Translations under genes and position numbers: made by a program
In this document: piece after piece, positions 36,522-49,600 of the stretch
Layout of the letters: every line of letters starts with the position of its first letter
Numbering within the stretch: the first letter of the stretch is position 1
Notes under the pieces: generated by a model
Seen by the model: the letters and a program-made list of their open reading frames with translations, nothing else
Database searches by the model: none
Told to the model about the DNA's origin: nothing
Origin: Wolfiporia cocos
Taxonomy: Eukaryota; Basidiomycota; Agaricomycetes; Polyporales; Phaeolaceae
Direction: 5' to 3'
Assembly (NCBI GenBank): GCA_029448655.1
Contig: JACCLO010000004.1
Span: 3,472,001-3,536,000, forward strand
Length of the DNA stretch: 64,000 bases

Positions 36522-38182
36522 AATTCTGTCTCAACTACACAAATTCGGTTTGGATCGATGATTGGTCATGCCGCCACCGCATATTCTCGGTGCTGCTTGC
36601 TTGGATGGTCCTTCCATCATCCTAGTGCGTGCCAACGTCCCATTCAAGAAAGTATGGAGGCTTAAAGAGTCCGATCGATAAGCCTCCATACTTTCTTGAA
36701 CGGGACGTTGGCACGCACTGGGATGATGGCATCTATTGAAAAAGGCGGCATCGTATCAGTCGTGTACCGGTGCCTCCCCTTGAATCCCTGTACTAGATAT
36801 ACATGTGGCCGGACATGCGTAGGATACAGTGGCCTGGACCGCCCTGGCTATAATTTATCAGTAGGCAATAGAAGTACTCCCGGACATATCTATTTGCTCG
36901 CATATCATCATGTATGCGTCGTAAGCCCTGAGTCGGCTATCGGATGGTGCCGTCAAGTGACGAACCTGCATATGTTTACACCGCCTCCACCTCCTGAACT
37001 CATTGCCCAGAGGATAAGGGTTGGCGTATGTACGCGTATGAATCTGATCCTTGGTTTCCCATTGAGCATGCGATCCCACTTGCATGCGCTCTCTTCGACA
37101 TCGAAAATTGGAATGAAACTTGCGGGAAGATACACACGCGTCTTCCCGGTACTATACTACAAGGTGATTGGAGCAACGCGTGTCTGGGCGCCCACGAGTT
37201 TGAAAATCGATCTGTTTTTGCTACATACAGGATCATCACAACTTGACAAGAGCCGTGGCAGCATACCGGCACTGGAACATTTCTATATACAACTCGTGGT
37301 CTTCACAACGAATGCTGACGATAGTATCATAACACTACTCCGATCATCATAGGGTATGCAGCCGTCACTGAACCCTCCGCCGAACGGTAGTGAATTTACG
37401 TCCTGGCACGCCAGATGTACAACGTAACACGGAATCAATCCTGGAGCTTCTGAGCTGTACCCAATATGACGGCCATAGGCCACAATCGCGCCCACTCCTA
37501 TCTGTGTTGGTTGGTGAGTGACTAATACATACACTATCAACGGATTTCAGTCACGATTTGACCACGTCGACCTGGTGTGATGAGCGCGTGGTCGAGTTCT
37601 ACATCGTTATGGACCAAACGCGTTTCTGGTGATGACAGTGGTGGTGAGAGCCCTTACCGACGCTCAAATTTACATTACATAATGAACCTGCATCGCGAGT
37701 TTGAATTGGGTCGCTGAGTACACTGGCAGGCACCAAGCCTTTGGCCCAGCCCCTCCCCGCATTTCGAGTTTCATTGGACGGGAAAATGGATCTGGTCTCG
37801 ACAAAGTGCAGCCAGGCTCGACCGCGACTGCGCATGACAGCGGCGACACTGACGGCATGTAGGCACGCAATGTCACTCGAAGATGTGCGCTCGCCCGACA
37901 GCGGCGTTGGCGTATGCCCCAATATCGGGGGCGACATTGGACAATTTCCGTGTCACGTTGCCGTACAACCGACGGCTCGCAAGACCTACTAGTAATCTAG
38001 TGTGAAAGGAAAGGGCCCCCCATTGCTCATCATATATAGTAGGCTAAACGCTCGATATAAAGGTCGGAGTTTGTTAATGAACCCTAGTAACTGCCGTCAT
38101 TCTGTGTGATCGGAGCATCTCGACGGTATTGGTCTCTGTTAAAGACATTGCATGAGTCTCAGGGTTGCGTTGACACATGTAC
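36522..38182. other. intergenic region with palindrome
   Basis: After the palindrome there is a 218-codon plus-strand frame (36696-37352) that begins inside the right palindrome arm and shows no recognisable domain. The remainder has only short frames on both strands. Confidence 0.45.
36614..36729. repeat. near-perfect palindrome, 51-base arms, 14-base loop
   Basis: Left arm 36614-36664 and right arm 36679-36729 are reverse complements except at two positions, both transitions. The arms start CCATCATCCTAGTGCGTGCC and end TGGAGGCTTA. As RNA it would fold to a long hairpin, with one wobble pair and one mismatch on either strand. It could be a foldback/MITE-like element, a small-RNA precursor or the product of a local inverted duplication. 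Confidence 0.9.
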
Positions 38183-39144
38183 TCAGGCCGTTGGGCTTGG
38201 CAACCGGTCCTGCGGATGATGGGGAGCTGATTTACTGCCAGAACAGGAGCAAATTGCACTCACTCGCACCATAACACTGAGACGCTGTGCAAGGTCGCCA
38301 TCTCCACCACTCGAAAAGACATTTTGAAGTATAGAATGTTTGTATCCATAACGAAGCGTGTCTCTGCGATCAATTAGCCAGAGCCACGGTATGTGATGGG
38401 TAATTGGGCCTCACTTCTGTATATAGACGCTTCCTGATGTCAGTGGAAGCTCAAATTGCATGTTTGGATCGTCGAGGTTCTCTAGTTTGAACAGCCGTGT
38501 CGCGCCTAGACTGACACCTAAGATCCAAGAGCCGCTTGCGCCGACGTTATCAATATGAGGCTGCCTAGTGGTCAGCCTGTCATGCGAGATCAGGAGGCGC
38601 TATGAACACATACAAGGATTTCTCCGTCGGACGCCAGGTGGAGTATGTGTGTCTGTGTGTCATGACTAGGATAGAGTGTCTGGAGCCGCTCTATAATCGA
38701 TGATAACCCCGCGACGTCAGGGGGCCAAGTAGAGACATGCATCTCCCGAAACCGTCTAATAACGCCGTCATAATGCCCCTCGATAGCGAATTGAGACCGA
38801 CCGCATCCCGAGGACCATGCAGAGCTTACCTCCTGGAAGTCATAGTACTCATCTGGTAAGAAGATGCCCTGTAGAGTCTCTTGAGAGTCTCTTGCAGCAG
38901 TAGGCCTCAGCTTGGCGAAAAATTGCTTCCTTCGCCGCCGGAGGTGTCTGCCCTCTGCCGCATTGAGCTTCTGCAAAGCGGCAGTAAGCAGGATCCGCTG
39001 TTCCGGCATGGAGAAGAAGTCCGGTATGAAGGTTAAGTCTTGTGGCAACGCATGTACTCCCACATGTGAGCTAACGCGTCTAGTATGCGTCCTCAAGAAA
39101 GAGCTTGCGATATTACGCTTGCAGATCGCGCTAAACGACCGCAT
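38183..39144 (-). CDS. ALKBH7-like mitochondrial 2-oxoglutarate/Fe(II) dioxygenase
   Basis: Five exons (39144-38830, 38778-38614, 38560-38415, 38363-38264, 38209-38183) give 250 residues. The first 30 residues are Arg- and Ser-rich (RSFSAICKRNIASSFLRT), a likely mitochondrial presequence. Then LTFIPDFFSMPEQ, the usual opening of the AlkB-like fold, and YYDFQEGHYDGVIRRFREMH. The iron ligands are the HxD in PHIDNVGASGSW and a distal His in YGYKHSIL; the 2-oxoglutarate-binding arginine is in QRLSVMVRDR. Animal ALKBH7 acts in mitochondria in necrosis and RNA demethylation; the fungal role is unknown. The 38779-38829 intron ends GAG and was chosen because it restores the conserved DFQEGHYDG. It shares a 103-bp promoter with the carrier gene. 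Confidence 0.85.
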
Positions 39145-39247
39145 CACAGAAGAGACGACACCGTCGAGCGCCAGTTTACAATGATGATGCGCGTGGCCGG
39201 AGTCGATCGCGATCGGCGATGGCGCCTACTCTTTGCCATAGTCGTGC
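39145..39247. promoter_or_regulatory. compact divergent promoter
   Basis: Only 103 bases separate the start codons of the ALKBH7-like gene (-) and the mitochondrial carrier-like gene (+). Both products are probably mitochondrial, so shared control is plausible. Confidence 0.5.
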
Positions 39248-40513
39248 ATGTCGTCCACCGAACAGGACGCTCTTCAGGAACAAGGGAACTCTCTCTACGC
39301 CGCCATTGCTCGTACTGCTACTCGAAGTGTAGCCCTTTATTTCTCCCGGCCTGTTAGACTGTTCCGCCCCTCTAAAGGTATTTCTTGTCGGCCGGGGCAC
39401 GAAGGTTCAGCGTCCTCATAATGACACCTGCCTTCAGTGAATGGATGGCAGACGCTCAAGTGGCTGGCTTCGCACCATGGCCAATCCCTCACGCCTCAGT
39501 ACCTGGCCTGGCTGGTCAAGCAACATGGGGTGTGTTTTGACGCGTCGAAGAGGGACGTGCACTGAGGTCATGCTCGCAGCTCATGGTAATTCCAAAACAC
39601 TTCGTCCCTCCGATGATCGTAAACGGTGCTCTCGGATACGTGCTATGGACAACATATTCTGAAGTATCTGATGCGCTTGAGACTCGTATACCCAACCCAT
39701 TGGCCCTTGCCGCGATCTCGGGTGCGTCTGCCGGAGGCATGCAAGCCCTGGTAGCTGCACCTGCGGAGAACGTTCGTCTAACCGTAGAGGGAGGTTCCAC
39801 ATCTGCCAGAGGTTGGTCTCATGCATGGAAAGAAGTCTTTCGAGGCACGCAGCCACGATCGACCACATCCGCTCGAAACGAAGCTCGCCAAGTGAGAGAC
39901 TGGATGAGGGATGTCACGGATATGGCTGGCCGGGGCTGGGAAGGATGGGGCTGGGGCTGTGCGAAGGACATGTGCGGTAGGAACATTGCCGGGGACGTAC
40001 AAGCGGTCAACATATTCATGCTGCGTGCTCGATACAGGATTCGCTGTGTTCTTCTCTATCTTCGAGTTAACACGTCGCGTCGCCATGAAGACAAAGTCCG
40101 CATCACAAGCAACTATACTATCGCTTAGTCCCGGCGACAGGACCTCGCTATCGCCACGCAAGCACGGCCCGCGCGTTGTGCATGCGACGACGCTCGTGGC
40201 GGGAGGGGCAGTTGCGGGGTTGGCTTACGAATTGACGTGTCGTCCTTGGGACGTTGCAAGGAAAGCAGTGCACATAGATAGACTTGGATCTCACGGAGGG
40301 CAGCAGTCGATTGCAGTGATTTTGATGAGGAAACTGCGCGAAGACGGGTTACTGTCATATTTTCAGGATTCGACGCATGTTCATCACGAGATCCCGTCTA
40401 TTTCACTTCTTCGACGTAGGCTATACTCTGCATCCCGGACATTGGCTCGTGTGGGTCCATGGGGAGTAGGATTCCTAGTGTGGGAAGCGTTCGGTCCGGG
40501 CATCTCCTCGTAA
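39248..40513 (+). CDS. mitochondrial carrier-like protein (fungal-specific group)
   Basis: Four exons (39248-39377, 39438-39529, 39580-39976, 40038-40513) give 364 residues. The protein opens with ARTATRSVALYFSRPVRLFRP, then KHFVPPMIVNGALGYVLWTT. Small-residue helices ALAAISGASAGGMQALVAAP and ATTLVAGGAVAGLAYELTCR look like the odd-numbered helices of mitochondrial carriers. The second has the P-x-D/E-like CRPWDVARK motif, the first APAENVR. It ends RVGPWGVGFLVWEAFGPG. The classical triple PX(D/E)XX(K/R) is incomplete, so transport is not certain. It may be a divergent carrier with a structural role. Start is the first ATG after the short shared promoter. Confidence 0.7.
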
Positions 40514-43500
40514 CTCTACTCATTGCTAGCATAATGTCGTTTTTCTAATGTATTGACATTGAGATTTGGATAAAATGTACTTACATCAACTAGGACACGT
40601 AGCGAGGACCTGAGATCCATCGTAGGCACGATCAACAATTTGTCTGCGGAGTTATTGTCGCGGTGCAATGCTGGCCGGAGATCGTCCGACGAGCCTATGA
40701 TGATGCGGGAGCGCGCCGATTGCCCTCCCTTGCCCTCCCTCGACACTTCTTCGAATCCTCCCGGCTCCAAGAGCGACTCTCAGAACATGCCATACTATGA
40801 CATGGACGATACACAACTGAAACGCAAATATAGCAATCAGTCATTCGCAGCGAGTGGTTGAACGAGTGAACCTCCGGTACCTTCCTTCGATACAGCGTTA
40901 CTACTGCATGTGCTCGCTCATGAAGCCTCAGGGGATGTTTTAGGGCCCATGTAACATGGGAATGCCTAGAAAATTGATGGCTGATATCTCTGCGACGAGA
41001 GCGAGGTTATCGCTGGGTGTGTAAGTTCGTGGACGACAGGACGGCGCTGGTTGCGCCGCAGAACGTGTGCTGCTGGCTTCCTAGCCTAGTGATAAAATCA
41101 TGATCATTGGCGATCGTCTGGCGCATATTACAACTTGTGATCAATCTCGAGATTGGAATCGACAGTTCGAAGCAGCAATCTGAGGGCGGAGAGTCCAGGT
41201 ATTCGGTGGTCGGACCTGCTCGGATAATCTTAGGGTCAGTGTTCGCCTTACTGATGGGCTTTTACTCGAGACTGACCGCTAGACAACGTGCAGAGCTGAT
41301 AGTACTTCCCATCGGGATGTCACGGAAGCCCATTCTTCATATGTAAGGGGAATTGGTGAGCTCGAGTAGAGCGGTGCCCACTGAGCACTGGTTCTGTTGA
41401 TGGGAATATGCATCGCCACCAAATGGCGAGAATACAGCCTCAATCACTCGAGACAGCTTCAAATGCTCGAAACAGCCATTCTGTTGCGCATAATCGCGTG
41501 GGCGGTGCGTTGGACCGCTCCATACAAGTCAACACTCACCTGCTACGCCGGGTACTACAATGTCACTCAGTATCTCCAGACTTCCATGCAACCACCATGA
41601 ACAGATCTCAATGCATGTCTGAGCTGCTTCGCGCGATCTGTGGAGAATGTTGCGTGCGTTCGGATTACTTCTATCGCGTTGGCATCCCGAACGGCGAATA
41701 CTGTAAACTGTGGTTCAGCCCAATCGAACGTCCGCTCACAGGTGGACCATCCAGATGGTGTATCATGCTCTAAGTGGGCAGACGATCTCAGCCGCCGCAT
41801 TCTAGTTCAGGACAGTCCCACCTGTGCCATATTTGTCCTATACCGACGAAGTGGTGCCAGATCGGTGCGTTCTCGCTAATTGTGACCGTAGGGAACGTGC
41901 AATGATTCCGGTCTCTCCTCCAGCATGTGGAAGATGGTGTTGAGGATAGAACGGATAAAACAGTGTTTGGGTAGCGGGCGTGAGTGTGCTCTCGCGACAT
42001 TAACCTGGAGAGAGGAGCCGATCCGCGTAACATGCCTTCGTGGACGGAGGGCATCAAGTCGAGAACCAAGCCGCAAATAGCGATGACCGATGAACTTTTC
42101 CAGCCTGTGCGAGACTCAGATAGTCGCGGAGTTTCGAGATCCTGCAGGCGCGGCGGTCGCATGCACATCGAGGAGACTTCTCAAGCTTGCACCTCACATT
42201 CATCACGCTCACTGCCACGACCGCTGCATGCTGGTATCGCCCCCAGATATTTAGTCCTAATCTTCTCGGCATGATCCTTTCGTTCCGACGTCAAATAACG
42301 CCGCCCGCAGCCAGCCTACTTCGCCATACAGCGAATTGATCTGCGCAGGCCATACGAGCGATGCAAGCAACACGACACCTCGATGGCCATCTCACCGGTG
42401 GAGATAATACGCGGGCCTTTCAGTCAATGTGAACCAAATCTTTGCGCAGACAGCCAACGTTCGTATGTCCCAATCCAGACCTTTCGGTGATCCCTCCGGT
42501 TCTCCTTCTCGAGTGGAGACGCTTGCAGAGTGTCAAGGATGCTCCGAATTGACGTACTTCAGCGGTGTATCTACATAGGGCTCGACGTGGACAGTATAAT
42601 GAAGGAGTCCCGATCTCTCTTGGCCGATCACCATCCCTAAGGTACATTGCTCCGTGGCCTCGTTTTTGTTGGCGACCCTCGAACCTTGTATCTGCATGTG
42701 CGTAAGTGACACACATTACTCAGGGTCGCTCACGTTGTTACTGATCTACCAACCGCCGGGAGGGCCCTCTGATTATATTCTCGCCCTATGTCGGGGAATC
42801 GGTATGCAATTCAGAAGGATAAATGGTTCTCCACGGCCATCCAACATAGTAAGTTCTATACCCGTTGTGCGACTTCTCTTCTCGTAAGATGTGAGAACTG
42901 GAGGCATTTTCGGACACGCGTCCAGTCTCCAGCAGGCTCCAGAATCTACCTGAGGATGATCTGGCCATTCCTGTGGCTCACGGCTTCTGGGCTGCCGGAT
43001 AGGGACGTCAGAAGGCATTCATTCTTATGTGGAGGAAGTTGTTGCGTGACTGACCATCTCAGACCGTGTGATAACCATTTACTGAGCCCCAACCGACTTT
43101 ATACAGCGACGAACGGCCTAAAACTGTCTCTAGGAAGACACGAATCAGCCTTGTCTGCCTGGCGTCATCCGTAGCGAGCCATGTCCATCCAGCTGATCCC
43201 GCACAGGGGTCATGATGTTGATGTTCAACATGATCCCACGCATTCTAACGGTGAGTTTAGATGTCAAACCCACTATCAGGCAGCAGCACTGAGGTCGCAT
43301 GCTGCCTAGCTCCGAATGTCGCACCCTGGGAAGGCATGATACAGCAACTGTAATATTATTCTATGCTCATCTGCGAAGAAAGGCATCAGACGCTTGCCTT
43401 CACGTACATGCCATTCTGTACGCAATTAACGCGGATGCTCCGAGTCCGTTACAGCATTTTTCGTGAAGCAGGCATGCCAAGGCTGTGCGGAAGCAATGCT

Positions 43501-45174
43501 GCAGCGTGTGTCATCGTACCCCTCTTACCCCTCAACCTCCGATTAACACTCATCCTTTGAGCGATGAACATGTAGGCCACGCTGGATTGTACGTCTAATC
43601 AGTTTCCCTGATGAGATACGGGTCAGAATTCTACTATCGCGCATGATCCACTCTAAACGCTTTCATCTCCGCGCATATGCCTTCCAAAGGCCTATCATTG
43701 ATACCTTCAGCAACCGAGTTTCCATGTGTCGAAGAACGCGCCAGAGACACATGTACAAACGCTGGTCATGTGTTCTGCAATTGGTTTCCGCAGCAAAAAT
43801 GTACAAGCCGATGGACATTCAATCGGCTTTAAAATGATGCCAACATTGACATAAATCTGGTCACCGTTCATTAATCATTCCACCTGTCCTTCGCAATTTT
43901 ATACACTTGACAGGCGCATCCCGCAAGTCATCGTCGTACGTGTGCTCCCTATATTCAAATCTTTCCAGGATCAATATTTTGCTTGACACTCCACCAGTAC
44001 ATCCGTTCTATGTTCCCGTTCCATGTTAAATATTCGTGGGCGGCGCGCCCAGAATGTCCCGATAAACTTGTGTTGGCTCAGGTACCCGAAAGACGCTACC
44101 GGCATGCGGCAATGCTGCAGTGTTGACCTCGGCAAGCACCGGGGCGGGGTCATGGTTTGTCATGATCCCACTGGCGCGGAGTGACATGCAAAAACACACC
44201 GCGAGTGCAAATTCTAATAACAGATGAACTCTGTCTTCTCACAGCCTTCGCGCTGATTTTCGCTATGCATACTTGCGCGGTCACATAATCGGAATGCTGT
44301 TGCTATAGAGTTGCTGATGCTTTGTTGCAACCCGTGTCGCAAGCTTGGTGGCACACTTGGATGTAGCTCTACTGAAATGCCAAAAGCATAATGAGGTTCT
44401 GCGACGACGCCACAACGGAACAGCGCATATTAGGCCCCGGCCAACTTCACCTGGGATATCCTTTCCATTTCACCCCATTTTTTGGCCTCGAATGTAACGG
44501 TGATGCCCTCAAAGACGCTGGGTAGACGAGTATATATTAAGATAGTGCGGAGTGCGTTCAGGCGACGGGCGCCTAAGCGATCGATAGTGCGATGAAGTGA
44601 GGATACGTGCGATTGATGGTTGGAGGTTGTGATAAGACGTAATCTTCACAAAAAATGCAACAGATCGACACGCTCCTCCGCAGGAAGTAGTGATAACTTT
44701 ACTTGACATCTTTTCCAATGGTGCGAAGAGGACCCAGCATTCGCGCGCTCTCCCTTGCAGTTCGGGCGGTCCCCCGAACTACTAGCGCGCTCGGGTGGTC
44801 ACTTGTCACCTCATTCACGCGATACCGAGATCTCTCATACATGATCTTCTTCCCGACTCGAGACTCACAGCCAATTATCCCGGAAAGTGGTCAAAGCGCT
44901 TGGTTGATATTCCCTCATGAAAGCACGAGTGAGTTCAGTGGGGTTTCCATTGACAAAACTGGTCATTAACTCGGTCGGTCGCCTCAATGAAAAATGACAT
45001 ACGACCTATTAGTTCAGGCCCTCAGATACGCTGGAAAGTTTGGAATCTGTGATCGGCGCACACGAACTTTCTGGGACCTTCGATCGATCGCATGTGGCTA
45101 AATCCGCGGCGCGCCTGTACCGCAACTCTCGTAGCCAACATTTGCTCTTAGTCTCCCCCCACTTGCTTGCAATA
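40514..45174. other. 4.7-kb gene-poor stretch
   Basis: No intact gene found. Frames are short (under 130 codons) on both strands and codon bias is weak. A possible orphan exon at 40595-40861 is listed separately. Short minus-strand frames at 41788-42272 and 42773-43018 have some protein-like character but no recognisable domain or continuous splice model. It may be a graveyard of decayed genes or transposons. Confidence 0.5.
40595..40861 (+). pseudogene. possible orphan 3' exon of an unknown gene
   Basis: After a splice-acceptor-like CAACTAG a plus-strand frame runs 89 codons to TGA, beginning ACA CGT AGC and ending QLKRKYSNQSFAASG. The composition (Ser/Pro/Asp-rich, LRSIVGTINNLSAELLSRC) looks like the tail of a regulatory protein. 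There are only 80 bases between it and the end of the carrier gene, too little for upstream exons. So it is either a truncated relic or chance. An overlapping 84-codon minus frame (40516-40770) is the alternative. Confidence 0.25.
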
Positions 45175-46545
45175 ATGCCGGTTTGCACACACAGGGGCTG
45201 TGGCAAGGAATACGATGCCGACAATAACACTCTCAACAGCTGCATCTACCATTCGGGCAGCCCAGTGTTCCACGAGGGCCTCAAGTCGTGGTCGTGTTGC
45301 TCCGATGTGAACAAGCCCGTGCTCGATTTTGACGAGTTCATGAAAATTCCGGTAAGATTTCGTGTCACTCAGAAGGAATCACAGTTTACCCCCGCATTAC
45401 AGGGATGCACGCAAGGAGTACACACCGACGAGAAACCCGTAACTAGGGTACCGAAGCCGTCCCCCACCACGAATATGCAGATGACAGGATCCCAGAGCGT
45501 AACAGAGACATACTCCTCGGTACCATCAGGATCACAGGTTTCGACGCCTACAGCACCCAAAGTCCCTCTGCCATCGGTGGAGGTCGTGGAAGAGGAAGAG
45601 GATCTGTCTGCGCCCGTGCCACCCGGAACCAAGTGCAGACACAACGGTTGTCAAACCGTGTTTGAGAGCGACGCAGAGAACAGGGTTGGGGATGGTCCAG
45701 GTACGGTGTGCACATACCACCCGAAAGCTGTACGTTGCGTGCTTCGTCATCTTCGTTTGCTCGCCTGACAGCGGTTTGTTCCCGTCAAGCCAATCTTCCA
45801 CGAGGGTAGCAAGGTGAGATGGCTCAATAATGTACCGCGAAACGCGCATATATCGACCATCTTCAGGGATACCTATGTTGCAAGAGGCGTGTTCTGGAGT
45901 TCGACGAATTCCTCAAAATACAGGGTTGCAAGACCGGCCGGCATGTGTTTGTCCCCCAAAACCAGCCACCCGCCGTGTGTATTATCATCTGTTATAGTAC
46001 ATGGCTCGAAACTTACATATTGCGCTTCTGAAGTCAGAGCAGTTCACAGACTGCCGAATTGACCACTACCAAACCCCGACGGAGGTGCACGTCTCTGTAT
46101 TTGCGAAGAAGGCGGACCAGGAACGTAGCTCCGTCAAGATTGAGGAAACTGCAGTATGTGCATCGTACCGCAAGTAAATATTGGTGCCTCACATATTGTT
46201 GCGTAGATCCACCTTGACCTTTATCTCCCGGGGTCGAAACGATTCCAGAAATCACTGGAACTTTTCGGTCCAATCAATCCCGATACCTCCACTTTCAAGT
46301 ATTATGGCACTAAGGTTTGTTGATTATGGCCTCAAGCCCATCTCCACGCCATGGTGGCTGACACAACCACGTAGGTTGAACTCATCTTGAAAAAGCAGGA
46401 CACTCGCAGCTGGACCATCCTGGAGAAACCTACGAGGGACCTGGGTCCTGTCGCGCTCACGTTCGGGGTCGGGGGCAGGACCGGTACCATCGGTGCGAAA
46501 GATATCATCCTGGACGAGACCAACAAAGCGAAGATCAAGGCATGA
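45175..46545 (+). CDS. CHORD- and CS-domain cochaperone (CHORDC1/RAR1 family)
   Basis: HSP90-associated protein. Seven exons (45175-45351, 45403-45729, 45772-45813, 45867-45974, 46034-46153, 46207-46314, 46375-46545) give 350 residues. CHORD-I is at the N-terminus: CTHRGCGKEYD, CIYHSGSPVFHEGLKSWSCC, DFDEFMKIPGC. CHORD-II follows a Ser/Thr/Pro and Glu-rich linker: CRHNGCQTVF, CTYHPKA, PIFHEGSKGYLCCKRRV, FDEFLKIQGCKTGRHVF. Each binds two zinc ions through Cys/His. The C-terminal CS domain (p23-like) reads CRIDHYQTPTEVHVSVFAKK, IHLDLYLPGSKRF, VELILKKQDTRSWTILEKP. All introns are phase 0. The order CHORD-CHORD-CS is that of animal CHORDC1 and melusin. Convergent with IF-2, 117 bp apart. Confidence 0.95.
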
Positions 46546-46662
46546 ATGGGGATATGATGTATTATATAAAGCACTGTATTCGCACAAGCACAACCAAGAT
46601 CTAGGGTACTCTACGCCGTGACAGGACACCGTCGGTACAGGGGGCTGCTGTTAATGTACGTA

Positions 46663-49600
46663 TCATAGAATACCTGGTTTCTCTATTTCCTGGTAAACCT
46701 GGATCAGGTCTCCCTCACGGAGGTCGTCGTAGTTCTCGAAGGCCATGCCGCATTCCAGCCCCTTTGTTGCCTCAGTGATGTCTTTCTTCAGATGCTTGAG
46801 CGTCCCGAGGTGGCCTAATGCGCACTCGTGTCAATCGATGCGGTCAAAACTTACGAGAAACTTTACCTTCGTGAACGATCTCTCCATTCCGGACTACTCG
46901 TGCCAGCTTCGCTCTGTCCACGACACCGTTAGATACACGGCAGCCAGCAACCTTCATGATCTTTTTCGCCTTCAGATGTATGTCGAACAGCTGCAGAACA
47001 TTCGCTTCTCCAGTGACACGCCGCTCAATGATTGGGGGCAAGAGCGCAATGACGCGCTCTTTCACATCGTCCATGAGACGGTAAATAATCGAGGACGTGA
47101 GTACGGGGACTTGCTGCTTGGCGGCCTCGTTCTGGACAAGGCGAGGTACTGCGACGGAGAATGCCACAACCGCACCTGCTTGCAGTCAATAACTAATCAC
47201 TCAATGACCAACAGTCCTTCTCACCTTCAGCAGTCTTCGCTCTCATGATATCTGAATCTGTGACGTCCCCGACGCCTGTTGCAATGATTTTAACGCGTGC
47301 GATGTTATTTCCGATGCCCTGCAGCGCTCCTGCCACGGCCTCCACACTGCCACTGACGTCGCCCTTGATAATGAGCCGCAATTCCTTCGGGCCCTCCTGT
47401 TCTCCCGCATGCGGCTCGGGTTTCTCGATGCCGGCGGCCTCCATCTCCGCCTCCATCTCCCGTTGCTCGCGTTCATGCCGGCGCTGCTCGTTAATGGTCT
47501 CCATATCACTCAGTGTCGCCTCCATCTCCGCCTTACGTATGCGATTCGCGAGCGCCTTCTTGACCTCGGACTCCGTGCCCTTAAACACCTCGTCCCCGGC
47601 GTTGGGCAGTTCTTTCCATCCGGGGACTGTCACCGCCATACCGGGATACGCCTCCTTGACTGCCTGACCGTTCGAGTCGGTCATCGCGCGCGTCTTCGCG
47701 TGAGTCAGCCCTGCTATGATGTGGTCGGATGACTTAAGGCAGCCCCGGAGGATCAGTACAGTTGCAACAGGTCTGAAAGATCCATCTCCTGTGAGTACGC
47801 GATGGATGTACATCGGCAAGAACTCATACCCGAGACCCTTCTGGACCCGCGATTCGAGCACATAGCCATGTAGCGTCCCTTCTCGCTCTGCGCGCAAGTC
47901 TTGCATTTCTGCTAATGCCGAGAGCGTCTCGACAAGTTGGTCGAGTCCCTGGCCGGTCAAGCCGGAGACCTGGACGGCAGGAATATCACCCCCGAAAGTT
48001 TCCAGCTGCACGTCTGCTGCCATTAGGGCATGCTCGACCTTGCTCTACGGACCGAAGCATCAACCATGATCCAAGTTGCCTGCTATGCGGATGGAACCTA
48101 CCACATCGACTCCAGGCTTGTCGATCTTGTTGATGGCTACCACGACACCGACGTTCTCCTTCTTGACGAGGTCAATGACCTCTTGCGTCTGTGGCATGAT
48201 TCCATCGTCCGCTGCGACGACCAGGACTACAATGTCCGTCACGCTGGCACCTCGTGCGCGCATGGCAGAGAACGCTGCATGTCCAGGGGTGTCTAGGAAC
48301 GTGATAGTGCGCGTTTCGCTGCCGCCGCCACTTGCAGGCACGGGTACCGAGAAGGCGCCGATGTGCTGTGTGATACCTCCCGCTTCGCCCTTGGCGACAG
48401 AGGTGGAGCGGAGCGTGTCTAGGAGGGTAGTCTTGCCGTGGTCTACGTGTCCCATGATCGTGACTACCGGAGGACGAGGAGGAAGCGATGAAGGGTCGGG
48501 ATGCGTAGGCCTACAGGGGCGATGAGGAACCTGATACTGTAAAGTAGATGCTATACGTACGGAGGATAGATGTCGAACGCAGCTTCATCGTTTATCACTG
48601 GGTTCCTCCCGAACTCCATAGCCAAAAGCGAAGCATATTCGGATGAAAGTACTGTACACGTAGTCAGACAAGAGACGATGTAGTCTTTGATCAATATCTC
48701 ACAGTGGTCATAAGAAGCTTCGGCATCCATGCCAACTTTGATCATTTTCCGGCGGAGAGTGTCTACAACCAAGTCAAGTTAGGAGCAAGTCTGAGTGAAC
48801 TCTGGATTTATAGTGACCTAATCGAACATTGAGTAGTCTTGCTAAATTCCCTACTGACACAACGCTCGGAACGAATACGTCGACGTTGACCGGCTTCGCT
48901 GACACCGACGCATCCTTCTTCTTCTTCTTCTTCTCCTTTGCGGCCTGCTGCTGAGAGATAGAACCACGATGATGGCTAGGGAGCGAGTCATCATGATCTT
49001 GACCCAGGCGTGCAAAGATGGATCCTCGCTCCTTGAATTCGCGGCGGTTTCCCTTGGTGTTCCTGGTGCGAACTAAAACATCAGGCTCATGATCGCGCAC
49101 AGTGTCAGGCTCCAGTTCCGGGACGGCTTCCGGTGGGGGCCTCCGGGTCTCAACAGGCCGGTCTACATTCTCCTCGGGCAACAGATCTTCCTGTTTTTCG
49201 CCACGTCTCTCCAACGCAAGGTTTATGCGATCCTTGCGAAGAATGTCACCTAATCCCAGAGGTACCGATCCACGAGGTTTAGGAGCCGTGTGAGGGGCGA
49301 CGTCTCTGCCATGAGGAGCAGAATCTCTGCCGCGAGGAGGGAAGCCTCTCTCATGAGGCGCAGGACCTCTACCACGAGACGAATTATCTCTTTCGTGAGG
49401 CGCTAAGTCTCTTCCGCGGGATGCGGGATCTCTGCCGTACTGCGATGACGAGGGCGTGCGGTTTTTGAACAAGCCTTGACCGTCCTGTTGACGACGAGAG
49501 GATTGTCTTTTATTACCATCAAATGGGGAGATGGGCTGCTGTGAAGATTGCGCAGCGTCCCTTCGCGCCCAATTGGTCTTGGGGATTACCTGACTTGAAG

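Noticed and set aside
36696..37352. 218-codon plus-strand frame
   Set aside because: Begins inside the palindrome arm, mixed hydrophobic and Cys-containing sequence with no domain; could be chance.
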